From Mycetocola manganoxydans (GTDB lineage: Bacteria > Actinomycetota > Actinomycetes > Actinomycetales > Microbacteriaceae), in contig NZ_RCUV01000008.1 of the NCBI RefSeq assembly GCF_003667545.1, positions 170,604 to 234,603 of the forward strand: a stretch of 64,000 bases of DNA. Reading direction: 5' to 3'. This document shows, in pieces, positions 27,569 through 36,891 of the stretch (position 1 is the stretch's first letter; each line of letters starts with the position of its first letter). The notes beneath the pieces were generated by a model that made no database searches, had not been told where the DNA came from, and saw only the letters and a list, made by a program, of their open reading frames with translations. Both the position numbers and the translations under genes were made by a program.

Positions 27569-28714
27569 ATGCGCAAGAAAAAACAGACTGCTGAGATCGA
27601 CCAGGCCGACCTGAAGCCGGACGTCGCCGTCCAGCGCGGAGCCGGCGCCGCCGGCTTCAGCATCGCTGCGTTCCGGATCGGACTCGTCGGCGGCATCGGC
27701 GTGCTGACCGCCCTGCTGATCGCGAGCATCCTCGGTCAGCTCGGCACCGTGCTCATCTACATCGGCCTCGCGCTGTTTCTCGCGCTCGGCCTCGACCCGC
27801 TCGTGACCTGGCTCGAGAAGCGGATCCACCGCGGCGTCGCCATCGCGCTCGTCGTTCTCGGCGTGCTCGGGCTCTTCGCCGCCTTGCTTTTCGCCGTCAT
27901 TCCCGTGCTCGTCGAGCAGGCGACGAACCTCATCGACGATTTCCCCCGCCTCCAGAAAGAAATCCAGTCGAGCGACTTCATCGAGGGCCTCGAGACCGCG
28001 TTCGGTGGCGCGCTGAGCATCAGTGAAGCCCTCTCCAACGCCATCGAATTCGTCAGCGACCCGAAGAACCTCGTCGCCATCGGTGGCGGGCTTGCTGCCG
28101 TGGGCGCTGGAGTTGCCAGCGGTGTCACCGGCGCGATCATCGTGCTGATTCTCACCCTGTACTTCCTCGCGTCCCTCCGGTCTATGAAGGGTGTTGCGTA
28201 CCGGTTCGTTCCGCAGTACCGCAGGGTCGGGTTCGCCACGATCACCGAAGAGATCACCGGCGCCGTCGGGCGTTATGTCGTCGGCCAGCTCACGCTCGCC
28301 GCGACCAACGGCATCCTGAGCCTCATCTTCCTGTCGATCATCGGGGCTCCGCTCCCCTTCCTGCTGGCGATGATCGCGTTCCTCGGATCGCTCGTCCCGC
28401 TCGTCGGGACCCTGACGGCATCCGTCATCAATACCCTGATCTGCCTCTTCGTCTCGCCGGCCACAGCGCTCATCGCCGGCATCTACTACCTCGTCTACAT
28501 GCAGATCGAGGCGTACGTCCTCAGCCCGCGGATCATGAACCGTGCCGTCGCCGTTCCCGGCGCGATCGTCGTCATCGCGGCGGTCGCAGGTGGAGCCATC
28601 GGCGGGGTGCTGGGAGCGCTCGTCGCGATTCCCGTCGCGGCATCCGCCATCATCATCACGCAGAAGGTCGTCTTCCCCCTGCAGGACTCGAAGACGTCGC
28701 CGAGCGGGGCTTAA
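27569..28714 (+). CDS. AI-2E family transporter
   Basis: A 381-residue membrane protein with about eight hydrophobic segments. Family landmarks include IYIGLALFLALGLDPLVTWLEKR, LTLYFLASLRSMK, the PFLLAMIAFLGSLVPLVGTL loop, and a C-terminal MQIEAYVLSPRIMNRAVAVPG. Members of this family (PerM/TqsA type) export small molecules or move sodium or protons; few are characterised. The start is MRKKKQ at 27569; an 18-codon upstream extension is not family-like. Confidence 0.9.
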   Translation: MRKKKQTAEIDQADLKPDVAVQRGAGAAGFSIAAFRIGLVGGIGVLTALLIASILGQLGTVLIYIGLALFLALGLDPLVTWLEKRIHRGVAIALVVLGVLGLFAALLFAVIPVLVEQATNLIDDFPRLQKEIQSSDFIEGLETAFGGALSISEALSNAIEFVSDPKNLVAIGGGLAAVGAGVASGVTGAIIVLILTLYFLASLRSMKGVAYRFVPQYRRVGFATITEEITGAVGRYVVGQLTLAATNGILSLIFLSIIGAPLPFLLAMIAFLGSLVPLVGTLTASVINTLICLFVSPATALIAGIYYLVYMQIEAYVLSPRIMNRAVAVPGAIVVIAAVAGGAIGGVLGALVAIPVAASAIIITQKVVFPLQDSKTSPSGA

Positions 28715-28791
28715 GACCCACTTGACGCACGGGAGCTGAGCGGAGAAAACTCGACGGAGAATCCCCTCGATTTCTCTCGGAGCGCAGACCC

Positions 28792-30168
28792 GTGACAAGT
28801 TTCGATACTGCCGGCCTCGACCACCGCGCCCTCGCCGTGCTGAGGGAATCCACCTCCGGAGCGGTCGTTCTGCCCGGTGACCCCGGATACGAGGCGGCGC
28901 ATACCGTTTATGGAACGACCTACGGGCAGTCCAGCGCTCCCGCACTCGTTGTCCAGGTCGCGGATGCCGAGGACGTGCGGCTCGCCGTCGCGTTCGCGCG
29001 CGACAACGGCCTCGTCCTCTCGGTCCGCAGCGGCGGGCACAGCGGCAGCGGATTCAGCACCAACGTAGGCGGTCTCGTGATCGACCTGCGGCGGCTGAAC
29101 GAGGTCGAGGTTCTCGACCGGAACAGCGGCCTCGTCCGCATCGGTGCTGGCGCCGTGTGGGGCGATGTGGCGACAACGCTCGGGGCAAAAGGGCTTGCCC
29201 TCTCGTCCGGAGACACGGTGAGCGTCGGCGTCGGCGGACTCACCCTGGGCGGCGGGATCGGCTGGTTGGTGCGACAGTACGGACTCGCCCTCGACAGCCT
29301 CGTCGAAGCATCCGTCGTGACCGCTTCCGGCGAGCACCTCCGCGCAAGCTCCGACGAAAACGCCGACCTGTTCTGGGCGATCCGCGGTGGTGGAGGCAAC
29401 TTCGGCGTGATCACGAGCTTCACCTTCGAAGCACACCCGCTGGCTGGTGTCGTTGCGGGCACCCTGCGTTACGGCGACGACGATCTCTCGACTGCTCTGA
29501 CCGGGTGGCGCGATGTCATGCGCGTCGCACCCGAGGAGCTCAACACCACATTCCTTGCCATGCCCGATTTCCCCGGCATGCCCGGCGGAGTGCAGATTCT
29601 GGTCGCGTACGCCGCTACGGATGCTGCGGAAGCGGACGCCGCAATCGCTCCGCTCCGGGCACTGCCCGGGTTCCAGGGTGATGACATCTCTTCTCGGGCA
29701 TACGCAGACCTCCTCGAAGAAGCACATCCTCCGGAGGGCATGCTCATCGTCGGCCACAACGCGTTCGCCCGTGTTTTCGATGACGACACGATCGCGGCGG
29801 TCGCGAGGATGTACACGGAACTGGGCGGATCGGTGCTCATGATCCGGAGCCTCACCGGGGCATTCCAGCGCGTCCCGAATGACGCGACCGCGTTCGGCTT
29901 CCGGGACAGCGAGGTTCTGCTGATTTCCGTCGCCTTCTTCCCTCCGGACACACCGGCAGAAGCCACCGATCGGGTACGCGGCCTCTGGGGCGAGGTCGAG
30001 CCGCACCTCACCGGCACGTATGCCGGATTCTCAAGCGCTCCGGACGGCGAGGACCCGGCGCTTCTCTACCCTCCGGACACTCTTGCCCGCCTCGTGGAGG
30101 TCAAGCGGAAGTACGACCCAGCGAATCTGTTCCGGCGAAACCACAACATCCGCCCTGTCGCGGGCTGA
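28792..30168 (+). CDS. FAD-linked oxidase, berberine-bridge-enzyme type
   Basis: A 458-residue flavoenzyme. The PCMH FAD domain includes RSGGHSGSGFS, whose His is the usual covalent flavin attachment site, then GVGGLTLGGGIGWL and RGGGGNFGVITSFTF. The C-terminal BBE motif is ANLFRRNHNIRP. The second attachment Cys found in bicovalent members is not seen, so single-His flavinylation is expected. No signal peptide is present. Typical substrates are sugars or hydroxylated secondary metabolites. GTG at 28792. Confidence 0.9.
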   Translation: MTSFDTAGLDHRALAVLRESTSGAVVLPGDPGYEAAHTVYGTTYGQSSAPALVVQVADAEDVRLAVAFARDNGLVLSVRSGGHSGSGFSTNVGGLVIDLRRLNEVEVLDRNSGLVRIGAGAVWGDVATTLGAKGLALSSGDTVSVGVGGLTLGGGIGWLVRQYGLALDSLVEASVVTASGEHLRASSDENADLFWAIRGGGGNFGVITSFTFEAHPLAGVVAGTLRYGDDDLSTALTGWRDVMRVAPEELNTTFLAMPDFPGMPGGVQILVAYAATDAAEADAAIAPLRALPGFQGDDISSRAYADLLEEAHPPEGMLIVGHNAFARVFDDDTIAAVARMYTELGGSVLMIRSLTGAFQRVPNDATAFGFRDSEVLLISVAFFPPDTPAEATDRVRGLWGEVEPHLTGTYAGFSSAPDGEDPALLYPPDTLARLVEVKRKYDPANLFRRNHNIRPVAG

Positions 30169-30190
30169 CCGAGCCGGGCCGACGCGCCGG

Positions 30191-31606
30191 CTAGCTCTCG
30201 GCTGCCGCGTCCCGCTGCCTGCGGGCGCGACGAGTCAGTGGCGCCGCGACCGGCGCGCTGTCCGGTGCTGAACCGCCGTCCGACGCTGAGCCGTCGACGG
30301 GAGCTGAGACAGTCACCTTCGGACGGAGCGCGGAAGCCCACGAGACGGACGGGGCGCGCGGTCCGGCGTCGACGGCATCCGTCTCGACCGGCGACGACGA
30401 ACCCGAGCCAACCGCCTTGACCACGAGGACGGCGATCCCGGTGGTCACGGGGATCGCGAGGACGAGGCCGATCGAGCCGACGAGGGTGCGCACGATCTCT
30501 TCGGCGAGTTCTCCGCTCGAGATGGTTTCGAGGAACGGCCGGTCCTGCAGTGACAGCAGGATGAGCAGCGGAAGGGCGGCACCGGCGTAGGCGAAGACGA
30601 TCGTGTACACCGTGGATGCGATGTGGTCACGGCCCACCCGCATCGCCCCGGCGAAGAGGCGGCGCGCGCTCGATTCGGGCGCGAGTTCGTGCATCTCCCA
30701 GACCGCGGACGACTGGGTGATGGTGACGTCGTTGAGCACACCGAGGCCGGAGATGATGAGCCCGCAGAGCAGGATGGCCGAGAGTGAGATCGACTCGGAC
30801 GCGTATGACAACGTGTAGTCGGCTTCGTCATTGAGGCCGGTCAGGTTCGCGGCCCCCGTCGCCCACGCAGCGACGAGCGACGTGGTGACGAGGCCGAAGA
30901 TCGTGCCCAGCAGCGCCGTCGATGTTCGCGCCGAGAACCCGTGGGCGAAGTAGAGCACCGCGATCATGATCACGCTCGACCCGACGAGCCCGAGCAGCAG
31001 CGGTGGTTTGCCCTCGACGAGTCCGGGGAGGATGAACTGAGCGACGACGACGTACGCGCCGAGAAGCCCGAGGAGTGCCCGGAGTCCGCGCCAGCGCGCG
31101 ACGAGGATCACGACGGCGGCGTAGATGGCGGCGAGCAGGGCCATCGGCACCGTTCGCACGAAGTCGACGAACGAATACTGTGCCGCCGCGCTCTCGCTCC
31201 GCTCTCCCAGGTCAAGGAAACGGATGCGGTCGCCCGCGACCACATCGACCTCACGCTTGATCTCGGGAGGCACCTCGACCGCGACGGTCTCGCCGCCGGC
31301 ATCCGGGGAGAGATGGGCGACGGTGCACTGCTGATCGGCGGGAGCGCCGGCGGATGGGTAGAGGCAGGTGGAGGTCGAGAGGGACTCGACGGTTCCGACC
31401 TGGAAGTTCACGCCTGCGGCAGCGGAGTACGGGTTTCCGACCTCGATGTCGTCAGCGGCGCCGCTCGGCCAAAGCAGCGCCATGCCGAGGATCGTCAGCA
31501 GGGTCAGCGGAATGAGGATCGCTGCGAGCAATCGATTGGCGCGGCGTCTCGTCGCTGCTGCCTCGACGGTAGGCACTGTGTCGTCGTGCGAGTGACTGTG
31601 CCCCAC
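30191..31606 (-). CDS. YibE/F family membrane protein
   Basis: A 471-residue protein. A His-rich N terminus (MGHSHSHDD) precedes one membrane segment, an extracytoplasmic region of about 110 residues, and a C-terminal bundle of about seven spans holding the family blocks LLGLLGAYVVVAQFILPGL, LCGLIISGLGVLNDVTITQ and AGAALPLLILLS. The function of YibE/F proteins is not established. The His-rich start could bind metal. It starts 15 bases downstream of the MFS gene stop and is probably cotranscribed with it. Confidence 0.85.
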   Translation of the reverse strand: MGHSHSHDDTVPTVEAAATRRRANRLLAAILIPLTLLTILGMALLWPSGAADDIEVGNPYSAAAGVNFQVGTVESLSTSTCLYPSAGAPADQQCTVAHLSPDAGGETVAVEVPPEIKREVDVVAGDRIRFLDLGERSESAAAQYSFVDFVRTVPMALLAAIYAAVVILVARWRGLRALLGLLGAYVVVAQFILPGLVEGKPPLLLGLVGSSVIMIAVLYFAHGFSARTSTALLGTIFGLVTTSLVAAWATGAANLTGLNDEADYTLSYASESISLSAILLCGLIISGLGVLNDVTITQSSAVWEMHELAPESSARRLFAGAMRVGRDHIASTVYTIVFAYAGAALPLLILLSLQDRPFLETISSGELAEEIVRTLVGSIGLVLAIPVTTGIAVLVVKAVGSGSSSPVETDAVDAGPRAPSVSWASALRPKVTVSAPVDGSASDGGSAPDSAPVAAPLTRRARRQRDAAAES

Positions 31607-31621
31607 GGGAACTCCTGTTTT

Positions 31622-32845
31622 TCAGGCCAGCAGGGCGCGGCGGGCGCGGGCGGAACGGAGAGCGTCTGTTCCCACCAGCAGGATGAATCCGGCAGCGATG
31701 AACAGCACGAGCGCCATGGGGAGGTTCTCGATGCCGGTCCGGTCCAGCAGCAATCCTCCGAGCAGCGCGCCACCGCCGATGCCGATGTTGAACGCCGTGG
31801 TCTGGAGTGCCGCAGCGAGGTCACGCGTCCTGAACGAGGCGGTGTGGAGCATCCGGGTCTGCAGCATGGCCGGAAGTCCGCCGAAGGAGACGCCCCACAC
31901 CACGAATGCGACAACGACGACGATCGGGTTCTCTGACCAGATCGCGAGGACGAGAACGGATGTCATGACGCCGAGAAGAGCGAAGGCGAAGCCGCGCTTG
32001 GGGAAGCGGTCCGAGGCGAAACCGGCGAGGACGAGGCCGACGGCCCCGGCGCCACCGAACAGGAAGAGGAGGAACGCGACGGACGTTTCGGGGAAACCGG
32101 CCGCCTCGACGAGCCACGGCGCGATGTACGTGTAATACGTGTTCTGGCCTGTGATGAGAATGACGATGACCACACAGAGCAGTGCGACCCCACGGATGCT
32201 GCGGTCCTTGTACATCGGGATGGCGATCTCACCCGTCTTCACGACGACGTGGTGGTTGACCGGCGGCAGAAACTTGAGAACCGCGAGCGCGAGGAGAACG
32301 ACGATCGCGGCGATGATCCCGAACGCCACCCGCCAGCCGAGGGCGTGGCCGAGTGCGGTTCCGACGGGGACGCCCAGCACGAAGGCAGCGGATGCTCCGC
32401 CAGAGGTGATGGCGACCGCCTTGCCGAGTTGGTGCTTCGGCACCAGGTGGGCCGAGTAGGCGGCGACGACGGCCCAGAAGAGGCCGTGCGCAAGCCCGCC
32501 GAGGATGCGGGCGCCGACGAGAATCTCGTAGGTCGGCGCAATGGCGGCGAGCACGTTCGCGAACGCGAGCACGAGGAGCACAACGAAGACGAGGCTTTTG
32601 CGCGAATACTTGCGGGTGAGAGCAGCGAGCGGGGTCGTCGCAATGACCACGGTTCCGGCGAAGACGGTGACGAGAAGGCCGGCGGTCGAGATGCTCACGC
32701 CGAGTTCGCTCGCCATGTCCGGCAAGAGTCCCGTCGGCAGGAACTCACTCGTGACCGAGACGAAGATGGCTCCGGCCAGCGTGAGCAGGCCGATCCAGGG
32801 GAACGGCGCTTCGGTTGGAGTCGGTGCGGTCGTGGGAGAGGACAC
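31622..32845 (-). CDS. MFS transporter, DHA1 type (AraJ-like)
   Basis: A 407-residue twelve-span transporter. LPTGLLPDMASELGVSISTAGLLVTVFAG and the following TPLAALTRKYSRKSL loop (motif A region) match the AraJ/YdhP-like DHA1 branch. These pumps expel drugs, arabinose or nucleosides. It appears to be the first gene of a two-gene operon with yibE/F. Confidence 0.9.
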   Translation of the reverse strand: MSSPTTAPTPTEAPFPWIGLLTLAGAIFVSVTSEFLPTGLLPDMASELGVSISTAGLLVTVFAGTVVIATTPLAALTRKYSRKSLVFVVLLVLAFANVLAAIAPTYEILVGARILGGLAHGLFWAVVAAYSAHLVPKHQLGKAVAITSGGASAAFVLGVPVGTALGHALGWRVAFGIIAAIVVLLALAVLKFLPPVNHHVVVKTGEIAIPMYKDRSIRGVALLCVVIVILITGQNTYYTYIAPWLVEAAGFPETSVAFLLFLFGGAGAVGLVLAGFASDRFPKRGFAFALLGVMTSVLVLAIWSENPIVVVVAFVVWGVSFGGLPAMLQTRMLHTASFRTRDLAAALQTTAFNIGIGGGALLGGLLLDRTGIENLPMALVLFIAAGFILLVGTDALRSARARRALLA

Positions 32846-33036
32846 AGGCGTCGCCGATCGAGGTCAAGGGAGAGGGCAGAGGATGCGGGCACGACTCCGT
32901 TGTGCGGCGCGCGATTCGCCCAGCCTATTCGACGGCCGCGCGCATCATCGATCAGATTTCGAGAAGCGCCGCCGGGCACGTCGCTCTACCGTGGGAAGCA
33001 CAGCATCCGATCAGGACCCCGAGCGAGGAGCCGGAA

Positions 33037-33507
33037 ATGAACGCAGCGAAGTCCGCCACGGACGAGCAGAAGAACAATGACGGGTTCTCCGCCGAAGAGC
33101 GCGCCGCGATGAAGGAACGTGCGGCGGAGTTGAGGGCGGAGGCGCGCCGCGACGCGAAGGATGCCAAAGCGCGCGAAAAGGGGGACGCGGAGGTTCGCGA
33201 CAAAATCGCCGAGATGCCTGACGCCGAGCGTTCCATCGCCGAGCGGCTGCACGAGATCGTGACCGAGAATGCCCCCGAGCTCCTGCCCAAGCTCTGGTAC
33301 GGGATGCCGGCCTATGCCAAGAACGGCAAAGTGCTGTGCTTCTTCCAGTCGGCGCAGAAATTCGACACCCGCTACTCGACGTTCGGTTTCAATGACGTTG
33401 CTGCGCTCGACGACGGCTCGATGTGGCCGACGGCCTACGCGCTGACCACCCTCACCAAGAAGGATGAGAAGGTTCTCGCCGACCTGGTGAAGAAGGCGGT
33501 CGGCTGA
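33037..33507 (+). CDS. DUF1801/YdhG-like protein
   Basis: A 156-residue soluble protein. A charged helical N terminus (about 1-75) precedes a YdhG-like domain with ENAPELLPKLWYGMPAYAKNGKVLCFFQSAQKF. That block is typical of DUF1801 proteins, one of which is a proposed intracellular iron chaperone. The start at 33037 has GAGGAG at good spacing; the longer upstream frame is not family-like. Confidence 0.8.
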   Translation: MNAAKSATDEQKNNDGFSAEERAAMKERAAELRAEARRDAKDAKAREKGDAEVRDKIAEMPDAERSIAERLHEIVTENAPELLPKLWYGMPAYAKNGKVLCFFQSAQKFDTRYSTFGFNDVAALDDGSMWPTAYALTTLTKKDEKVLADLVKKAVG

Positions 33508-33520
33508 CGGATGCCGCGGC

Positions 33521-33605
33521 GCACGCAAAACAGGAGATCGCACGTTTCGCAGGAGAAAGCCGCGGAAAGCATCCTGTAAATCCTGCGATCTCCTGTAAAT
33601 CGTGC
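33521..33605. terminator. Very long hairpin between convergent genes
   Basis: GCACG and ACAGGAGATCGCA (33530-33542) pair with TGCGATCTCCTGT (33584-33596) and CGTGC, giving an 85-base stem-loop. It separates the convergent YdhG-like and hypothetical genes and is suited to terminate both strands. It resembles the other long palindromes in the window in design, not in sequence. Confidence 0.7.
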
Positions 33606-33639
33606 GACCCTCGACGCCGCCGTCCGCCGCCGGCCGCCC

Positions 33640-34176
33640 TCACGCCCCAGCAGGCGGATTCGCCAGCAGCTCCACCCGGTCATCCAGATACGACGCGAGG
33701 TCGACGGCATCCGCGTCGGTCGCCGCCCGATTCCACCGCACTCGCGGCCGATCGCCATCGAGAAACAACCGCCCGCTCGACGCCTCGAGCGCTGCAACCG
33801 ACAGATCCACGGGCTCAGCGTCGAAGTTCACCGTCTCACCGAGCGGAAACCTGCCCCGGGATGCCGCGGCCCGGTACGCGCGCCGCTGCTCAGCCGATTG
33901 GGACTGGTAACCCGGGCGCCCCGGCTCGAGAGCTCGCGTGGTCTGCCCCGTCTCATACAGCGCGCCGTCGGCTCCGAGCAGAAAGACGCCGAGTCTCCAC
34001 ACCCGGCCGAGCGAACGCAGCACCGCCGGTCGCGGCACGAGGAGCACGCGGTGCTCGGGGACGTATTCGGCGAGCGCCTCGGTGCGGGCTTCTGCCGAGA
34101 ACAACCGCTCGACCGCCCGATCGAGAAGCGCGCGGATCTCGAGCGCGATCCGTTCCTCGTCAGCGGCGGCGGGCAT
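33640..34176 (-). CDS. Hypothetical protein
   Basis: A 178-residue soluble protein, mixed alpha/beta by composition, with no signal peptide or membrane span. Recognisable stretches are VLLVPRPAVLRSLGRVWRLG and ETVNFDAEPVDLSVAALEASSG. I do not recognise a family. It is the last gene of a four-gene minus-strand operon, only three bases after the preceding gene, so the two products are probably made together. Confidence 0.7.
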   Translation of the reverse strand: MPAAADEERIALEIRALLDRAVERLFSAEARTEALAEYVPEHRVLLVPRPAVLRSLGRVWRLGVFLLGADGALYETGQTTRALEPGRPGYQSQSAEQRRAYRAAASRGRFPLGETVNFDAEPVDLSVAALEASSGRLFLDGDRPRVRWNRAATDADAVDLASYLDDRVELLANPPAGA

Positions 34177-34179
34177 CGG

Positions 34180-34641
34180 TCATCGCCCTGACGCGAGAAG
34201 TTTCACGACGCGCTCGGGGTTCGCGAGCATCGGCCGTGCCGCCGGGTCAGCCACGAGCCGGCTGAGCAGCGCAGACGCCGCCCGAACGCTCCTGGTCCAA
34301 TACCCGCCGACGTGGTGCCGCGTCACCGGCATGACGACCGGATCGGCACCGGTCACGGAGACCCGCAGCGTGCCGTCCTCGATGTCGTCGGCGATGCCCC
34401 AGTCGTGGAAGATCGTGCCGAGAATCCCGAGCCCGACCGTCGTCGCGAGCCCGGGCAGCCGGAACCGTGTCTCAGGCACCGTGAGCGTGACATCCTCGAT
34501 CCGGGACCAGTCGAGCGACACGGGCTGCTCCCGGTACTCGCGCAAGACGAGAGCGGATGCCGTCAGCTCGGCATGGTGACCACCGGCGTCACCGAGAACG
34601 AGGGAATCGCCGCGGGCTTCGAGGGGTCCGAATCGGCTCAT
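34180..34641 (-). CDS. Hypothetical protein
   Basis: A 153-residue protein, beta-rich in its first 110 residues (DSLVLGDAGGHHAELTASALVL, DGTLRVSVTGADPVVMPV) with helical ends, which could be a PH-like fold. One moderately hydrophobic stretch (LATTVGLGILGTIF) is too short to call a membrane span. I do not recognise a family. It lies between the DUF2945 gene and another unknown gene in the same operon. Confidence 0.7.
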   Translation of the reverse strand: MSRFGPLEARGDSLVLGDAGGHHAELTASALVLREYREQPVSLDWSRIEDVTLTVPETRFRLPGLATTVGLGILGTIFHDWGIADDIEDGTLRVSVTGADPVVMPVTRHHVGGYWTRSVRAASALLSRLVADPAARPMLANPERVVKLLASGR

Positions 34642-34665
34642 GCGATCAGCTTATCGACGCGGTGG

Positions 34666-34875
34666 TCACAGCTTCGTGAGTGCACTCCCCTTGTGCATCG
34701 CGTCGTTGCCGGTCTTGTCACTCGTGACTTCGTACTGCGGGTCGTCCGGGGTGCAACGGCGGGTGCGGCCCATGAACTCCACGTCCTTCGTGTGCACCTT
34801 GGTCACCTTGCCCTCGATCTGCCCGCCCTCCGAGTTCCAGCGCACGCGGTCGCCGACCTTGAATTCATTCGTCAT
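34666..34875 (-). CDS. DUF2945 (HVA1-type Tudor-like) small protein
   Basis: A 69-residue protein with the family pattern KVGDRVRWNSEGGQIEGKVTKV at the N terminus and DPQYEVTSDKTGNDAMHKGSAL towards the end. This SH3/Tudor-like fold is found in small bacterial and fungal proteins of unknown function. The ATG at 34875 follows AAGGAGG at seven bases; an in-frame ATG seven codons upstream lies before that site and is not used. It is the second gene of the operon after DUF72. Confidence 0.85.
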   Translation of the reverse strand: MTNEFKVGDRVRWNSEGGQIEGKVTKVHTKDVEFMGRTRRCTPDDPQYEVTSDKTGNDAMHKGSALTKL

Positions 34876-34889
34876 GGTTTCCTCCTTGT

Positions 34890-35621
34890 TCAGCACCCCA
34901 CGAAGTGCCGCAGGGTGTCAGCATTTCTCACGGCATTCCCGCCGCCGTCGTTGTTGAAGTAGGCGAAGACATCCGTCCCGCCGTCGCTCCATTCACGGAT
35001 GCGATCGGCCCACCATCGCAGGTCGTCGTCGGTATACGAGCCGCCGTAGAGCCAGTCGGAGTCAGGACCGTGCAGTCGCACATACGCGAACGGCGCCGTC
35101 ACCCGCAGAATGCACGGCAGCCGGGCCCCGCTCATCACGCAATACGCGGCGCCGTGAGCCTCGAGCAACCGGAACACGTCGTCGGTGTGCCAGCTGTCGT
35201 GGCGGAACTCGACGGCGACCCGGATCCAGTCCGGGAGCCGGCCGAGGAAATAGTCGAGGCGGGCGTCGTCACGCGGCATCCCCGGCGGCAACTGCACGAG
35301 CAGCACCGCACGCTTGTCGCCGAGCTCGTGCCAGGCCCGGGCGATCCGGTCGATCCAGGTTTCGGGCGCGTAGAGCTTCTTCGCGTGGGTGAGTCCGCGC
35401 GGCGCTTTCGCCGAGAGCTGGAACCCCTGCGGAAGCCGGTTTCGCCAGCTCGCGAACGACGCATCCCGCGGCCAGCGATAGAAGCTCGCGTTCAGCTCGA
35501 CGGTGTCGAACCGGTCCACGTAGTGCGCCAGGCGGTGCCAGCGGGCGAGCCCCTCCGGGTACAGCACATTCTCCCAGTGGTCGTAGCTCCAGCCGGAGGT
35601 TCCGATCGAGATGCGTGCCAT
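34890..35621 (-). CDS. DUF72 family protein
   Basis: A 243-residue TIM-barrel-like protein. The start MARISIGTSGWSYDHWENVLYPEGL, then FDTVELNASFYRWP, FQLSAKAPRGLTH and the late DVFAYFNNDGGGNAVRNA, are signature blocks of DUF72. The biochemical function is not established, although the fold resembles endonuclease IV and sugar isomerases. It is the first gene of the four-gene operon, 14 bases before DUF2945. Confidence 0.92.
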   Translation of the reverse strand: MARISIGTSGWSYDHWENVLYPEGLARWHRLAHYVDRFDTVELNASFYRWPRDASFASWRNRLPQGFQLSAKAPRGLTHAKKLYAPETWIDRIARAWHELGDKRAVLLVQLPPGMPRDDARLDYFLGRLPDWIRVAVEFRHDSWHTDDVFRLLEAHGAAYCVMSGARLPCILRVTAPFAYVRLHGPDSDWLYGGSYTDDDLRWWADRIREWSDGGTDVFAYFNNDGGGNAVRNADTLRHFVGC

Positions 35622-35727
35622 TGGCCCAACCTATAGCCGGGGTGCCCCGGGCAGACAAGCCCTTGCCGCGTCGAAACGACCGGTGTGACGCTTACCCTCT
35701 CAACCCAAACTCAAGGGAAGGATGCCG

Positions 35728-36879
35728 ATGCGATCGATGGTGTATCGCGGACCGTACAAAGTCCGTGTTGAAGAGAAGGACATCCCGGCGATTGAGCACC
35801 CCAACGATGCGATCATCCGGGTGACGCTCGCTGCGATTTGCGGCTCCGATTTGCACCTGTACCACGGCCTGATGCCAGACACCCGGGTTGGTACGACCTT
35901 CGGCCACGAGTTCATCGGCGTCGTCGAAGAGGTCGGCTCATCCGTCCAGAACCTCAAACGCGGCGACCGCGTGATGGTGCCGTTCAACATCTACTGCGGC
36001 TCTTGTTACTTCTGCGCCAGGGGCCTCTACTCCAACTGTCACAACGTCAACCCGAATGCGACAGCGGTCGGTGGCATCTACGGCTACTCCCACACGTGCG
36101 GCGGTTACGACGGCGGGCAGAGCGAATACGTGCGGGTTCCGTTCGCGGATGTCGGGCCCTCCCTGATTCCCGAATGGATGGACGACGAAGACGCTCTGCT
36201 CTGCACGGATGCTCTCGCGACCGGCTACTTCGGAGCCCAGCTCGGCGACATCACCGAGGGCGACACGGTGGCCGTCTTCGGTGCGGGGCCGGTCGGACTC
36301 TTCGCCGCGAAGTCGGCCTGGCTCATGGGCGCCGGCCGGGTGATCGTCATCGACCACCTCGAGTACCGGCTCGAGAAAGCACGCACCTTCGCCCACGCCG
36401 AGACGATCAACTTCGCTGAACACGACGACATCGTCGTCACGATGAAAAAGACGACGGACTATCTCGGTGCGGATGTCGTGATCGACGCCGTCGGCGCCGA
36501 AGCAGACGGCAACGTGATTCAGCACGTGACGTCCGCGAAGTTCAAACTCCAGGGCGGCTCCCCCGTCGCGCTCAACTGGGCGATCGACTCGGCCCGCAAG
36601 GGCGGAACGATCTCGGTCATGGGTGCGTACGGAACCATGTTCAGCGCCATCAAGTTCGGTGACGCCCTGAACAAGGGGCTGACGCTGCGGATGAACCAGT
36701 GCCCGGCCAAACGGCAGTGGCCGCGGCTGTTCGAGCACATCCAGAACGGGTACCTCAAGCCCAGCGACATCGTCACCCACCGAATCCCCCTCGAGCACAT
36801 CTCCGAGGGATACCACATCTTCTCCGCGAAGCTCGATGACTGCATCAAGCCGGTCATCGTGCCGAGCGCGACCGCTTAG
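35728..36879 (+). CDS. Zinc-dependent alcohol dehydrogenase (MDR family)
   Basis: A 383-residue NAD(P)-dependent dehydrogenase. The catalytic zinc ligands are in CGSDLHLYHG and GHEFIG. The structural zinc loop is present but spread out (CGSCYFCARGLYSNC). The cofactor site is VAVFGAGPVGLFAAKSAWLMGA. An ATG at 35722 is possible, but the AAGGGAAGG site is better spaced for the ATG at 35728. It resembles the glutathione-independent formaldehyde dehydrogenase-like group. The next gene follows after 12 bases. Confidence 0.9.
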   Translation: MRSMVYRGPYKVRVEEKDIPAIEHPNDAIIRVTLAAICGSDLHLYHGLMPDTRVGTTFGHEFIGVVEEVGSSVQNLKRGDRVMVPFNIYCGSCYFCARGLYSNCHNVNPNATAVGGIYGYSHTCGGYDGGQSEYVRVPFADVGPSLIPEWMDDEDALLCTDALATGYFGAQLGDITEGDTVAVFGAGPVGLFAAKSAWLMGAGRVIVIDHLEYRLEKARTFAHAETINFAEHDDIVVTMKKTTDYLGADVVIDAVGAEADGNVIQHVTSAKFKLQGGSPVALNWAIDSARKGGTISVMGAYGTMFSAIKFGDALNKGLTLRMNQCPAKRQWPRLFEHIQNGYLKPSDIVTHRIPLEHISEGYHIFSAKLDDCIKPVIVPSATA

Positions 36880-36891
36880 AAGGGAACGGAC

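Noticed and set aside
28711..30006. Long minus-strand open frame opposite the FAD oxidase
   Set aside because: No family features; the plus strand encodes a complete flavoenzyme.
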